A model generated the notes under the pieces. It had not been told where the DNA came from. It saw nothing but the letters and a program-made list of their open reading frames with translations, and did no database searches. A stretch of 42,388 bases of DNA from a virus, in IMG/VR virus record IMGVR_UViG_3300034103_000802, positions 1 through 42,388 of that record; one strand, written 5' to 3'. The translations under genes were made by a program, and so were the position numbers. Shown in pieces: positions 41,671 through 42,388 of this stretch. Every line of letters starts with the position of its first letter. Position 1 is the stretch's first letter.

Positions 41671-42077
41671 ACTGGCACCGTGATGTAGTAGTAGCCGTCG
41701 TTGTTTGCGCCGGGGTAGCTGTCCGCCCACCTCCAGAACTTGACTCGCTCAAGTCCCACAAGCCGCAGCCGGCTGATGTCGACAGGCTCGAACGGCCCGC
41801 CGCTGCACGAGACTCGTCCGTCGACTCGAAACGTCCTCGCGTTGCGTGCCGCGAGCCCGTCGCCTCCGAGGATCGCGTCGCCGCCTGCCGTGCGAAACAC
41901 GTCGCCCGGCTTAGGTCCGCGTGAGTCGATCCCCGTGATGGCGATCTCCTTGCTCTCGATCAGATCGTAGATGGAGAGTCCGTAGACGTGCTGGACGAAC
42001 GCAGCCGCGTCTTTGTCGCACTCGAACCACTCGATCTCGTGACCGTTGCGAGTCACGACCGACACCCTGATGCTCAT
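41658..42077 (-). CDS. Hypothetical protein
   Basis: 139 residues, ATG 42077 behind GGAGGC. It begins MSIRVSVVTRNGHEIEWFEC, then DKDAAAFVQHVYGLSIYDLI. A long middle (GDVFRTAGGDAILGGDGLAA) and a beta-rich C-terminus with Trp and Tyr (VKFWRWADSYPGANNDGYYY). No family is recognised. Confidence 0.7.
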   Translation of the reverse strand: MSIRVSVVTRNGHEIEWFECDKDAAAFVQHVYGLSIYDLIESKEIAITGIDSRGPKPGDVFRTAGGDAILGGDGLAARNARTFRVDGRVSCSGGPFEPVDISRLRLVGLERVKFWRWADSYPGANNDGYYYITVPVWTS

Positions 42078-42078
42078 C

Positions 42079-42388
42079 TTAGTTAGCCTCCGAGATTCGC
42101 TTCTTCATCACGCGATCGGCGATCGTGCAACCGGCGTCTGCGTAGACGGACAGGATCAAAAGGAACCTCGCCGTCTCGCGGTCCTCGCCGTCCTCTTCGG
42201 GCACGGTGGCGAGGATCGAGTCTTCCTCGGCGGCGAGCCGGCGGACCTTCTCGCTCGCGTCCTCGACTTGTCCGTTGACGACGTCGGTCAGCCGCATCAG
42301 TTCACCCGGCGGCACGCCGTACCGCGACAGGCGGCGGACCGCCATCGCGGACGCGAGCGACAGGAGCGAGTTCTCGGTGATTGCCAGC
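42079..42388 (-). CDS. Hypothetical protein (5' end cut by window)
   Basis: The frame is open from base 42388 to TAA at 42079-42081, at least 102 codons. An in-frame ATG at 42345 has no ribosome site, so the true start probably lies outside. The visible part includes a helical C-terminus (NGQVEDASEKVRRLAAEEDS, RETARFLLILSVYADAGCTI). Unrecognised. It is the most promoter-proximal gene seen. Confidence 0.65.
   Translation of the reverse strand, partial: LAITENSLLSLASAMAVRRLSRYGVPPGELMRLTDVVNGQVEDASEKVRRLAAEEDSILATVPEEDGEDRETARFLLILSVYADAGCTIADRVMKKRISEAN

Noticed and set aside
1-42388. Terminase, portal, capsid, integrase, tRNA genes or a full DNA polymerase
   Set aside because: No signature for any of these was seen. 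Absence in this window does not mean absence from the genome.

Overview
This window looks like part of a tailed dsDNA phage genome (Caudoviricetes), or a prophage of one. I place 77 genes and all of them lie on the minus strand, so transcription runs from about 42388 down to 1. Genes are tightly packed, with many ATGA, GTGA and TAATG overlaps. GTG starts after AGGAG-type ribosome sites are very common. No terminase, portal, capsid or tape-measure gene is visible, so the head and early tail genes lie elsewhere. Both edge genes are cut by the window. The host is not determined. The DNA is GC-rich, the promoters are sigma70-like, and secreted CAP, trypsin-like and papain-like proteins are present. 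These give only a weak impression of an environmental host such as a planctomycete.

Layout in transcription order. (1) 42.4-29.6 kb: an early region of about 33 mostly small, unrecognised genes. It has at least six promoters of one family (TTGACA, 17 bp, TATACT or TATATT, with a shared GGCCTTGCC-like spacer). It also has a double-HTH regulator, several zinc-ribbon proteins, a DUF932-like protein and repeated gene-junction sequences. (2) 29.6-20.8 kb: a replication and recombination module. It contains an SNF2-type SF2 helicase, a RecE/Cas4-like PD-(D/E)XK nuclease, a candidate ssDNA-binding partner, a ParB/DGQHR-like protein, a Prim-Pol, an AT-rich repeat region that could be the origin, a UvrD-like SF1 helicase, a secreted trypsin-like protease and an ExoX-C-like zinc protein. 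(3) 20.8-17.1 kb: a bacterioferritin-like protein, zinc ribbons, an HNH nuclease, then a 432-bp non-coding block, then a GP88-like Cys protein, a VRR-NUC nuclease and a second nuclease-like protein. The non-coding block has two identical 51-bp copies able to fold as a three-way junction, 5-bp-periodic arrays and a terminator hairpin. (4) 17.1-12.5 kb: a secreted CAP protein, two paralogous HTH proteins, an FkbM methyltransferase and glycosyltransferase-like genes. (5) 12.5-9.9 kb: small membrane proteins around a membrane-anchored papain-like peptidase, a probable lysis cassette. (6) 9.9-0 kb: receptor-binding genes. These are a 1187-residue fibre with FN3, two LamG and an F5/8C-like domain, further MPNTIRI-type fibres, a predicted seven-bladed propeller, and a GlsB/YeaQ-like membrane protein at the edge.

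Read together: early regulators are expressed from a shared promoter family; primase, helicases and nucleases copy and recombine the genome; sugar-modifying and lysis genes follow; and a multi-protein adhesion apparatus comes last. The most unusual item is the structured non-coding repeat block at 18641-19072. Next are the promoter family, the repeated post-stop motif AGT(C/A)(T/C)GGATAC and the degenerate bacterioferritin.
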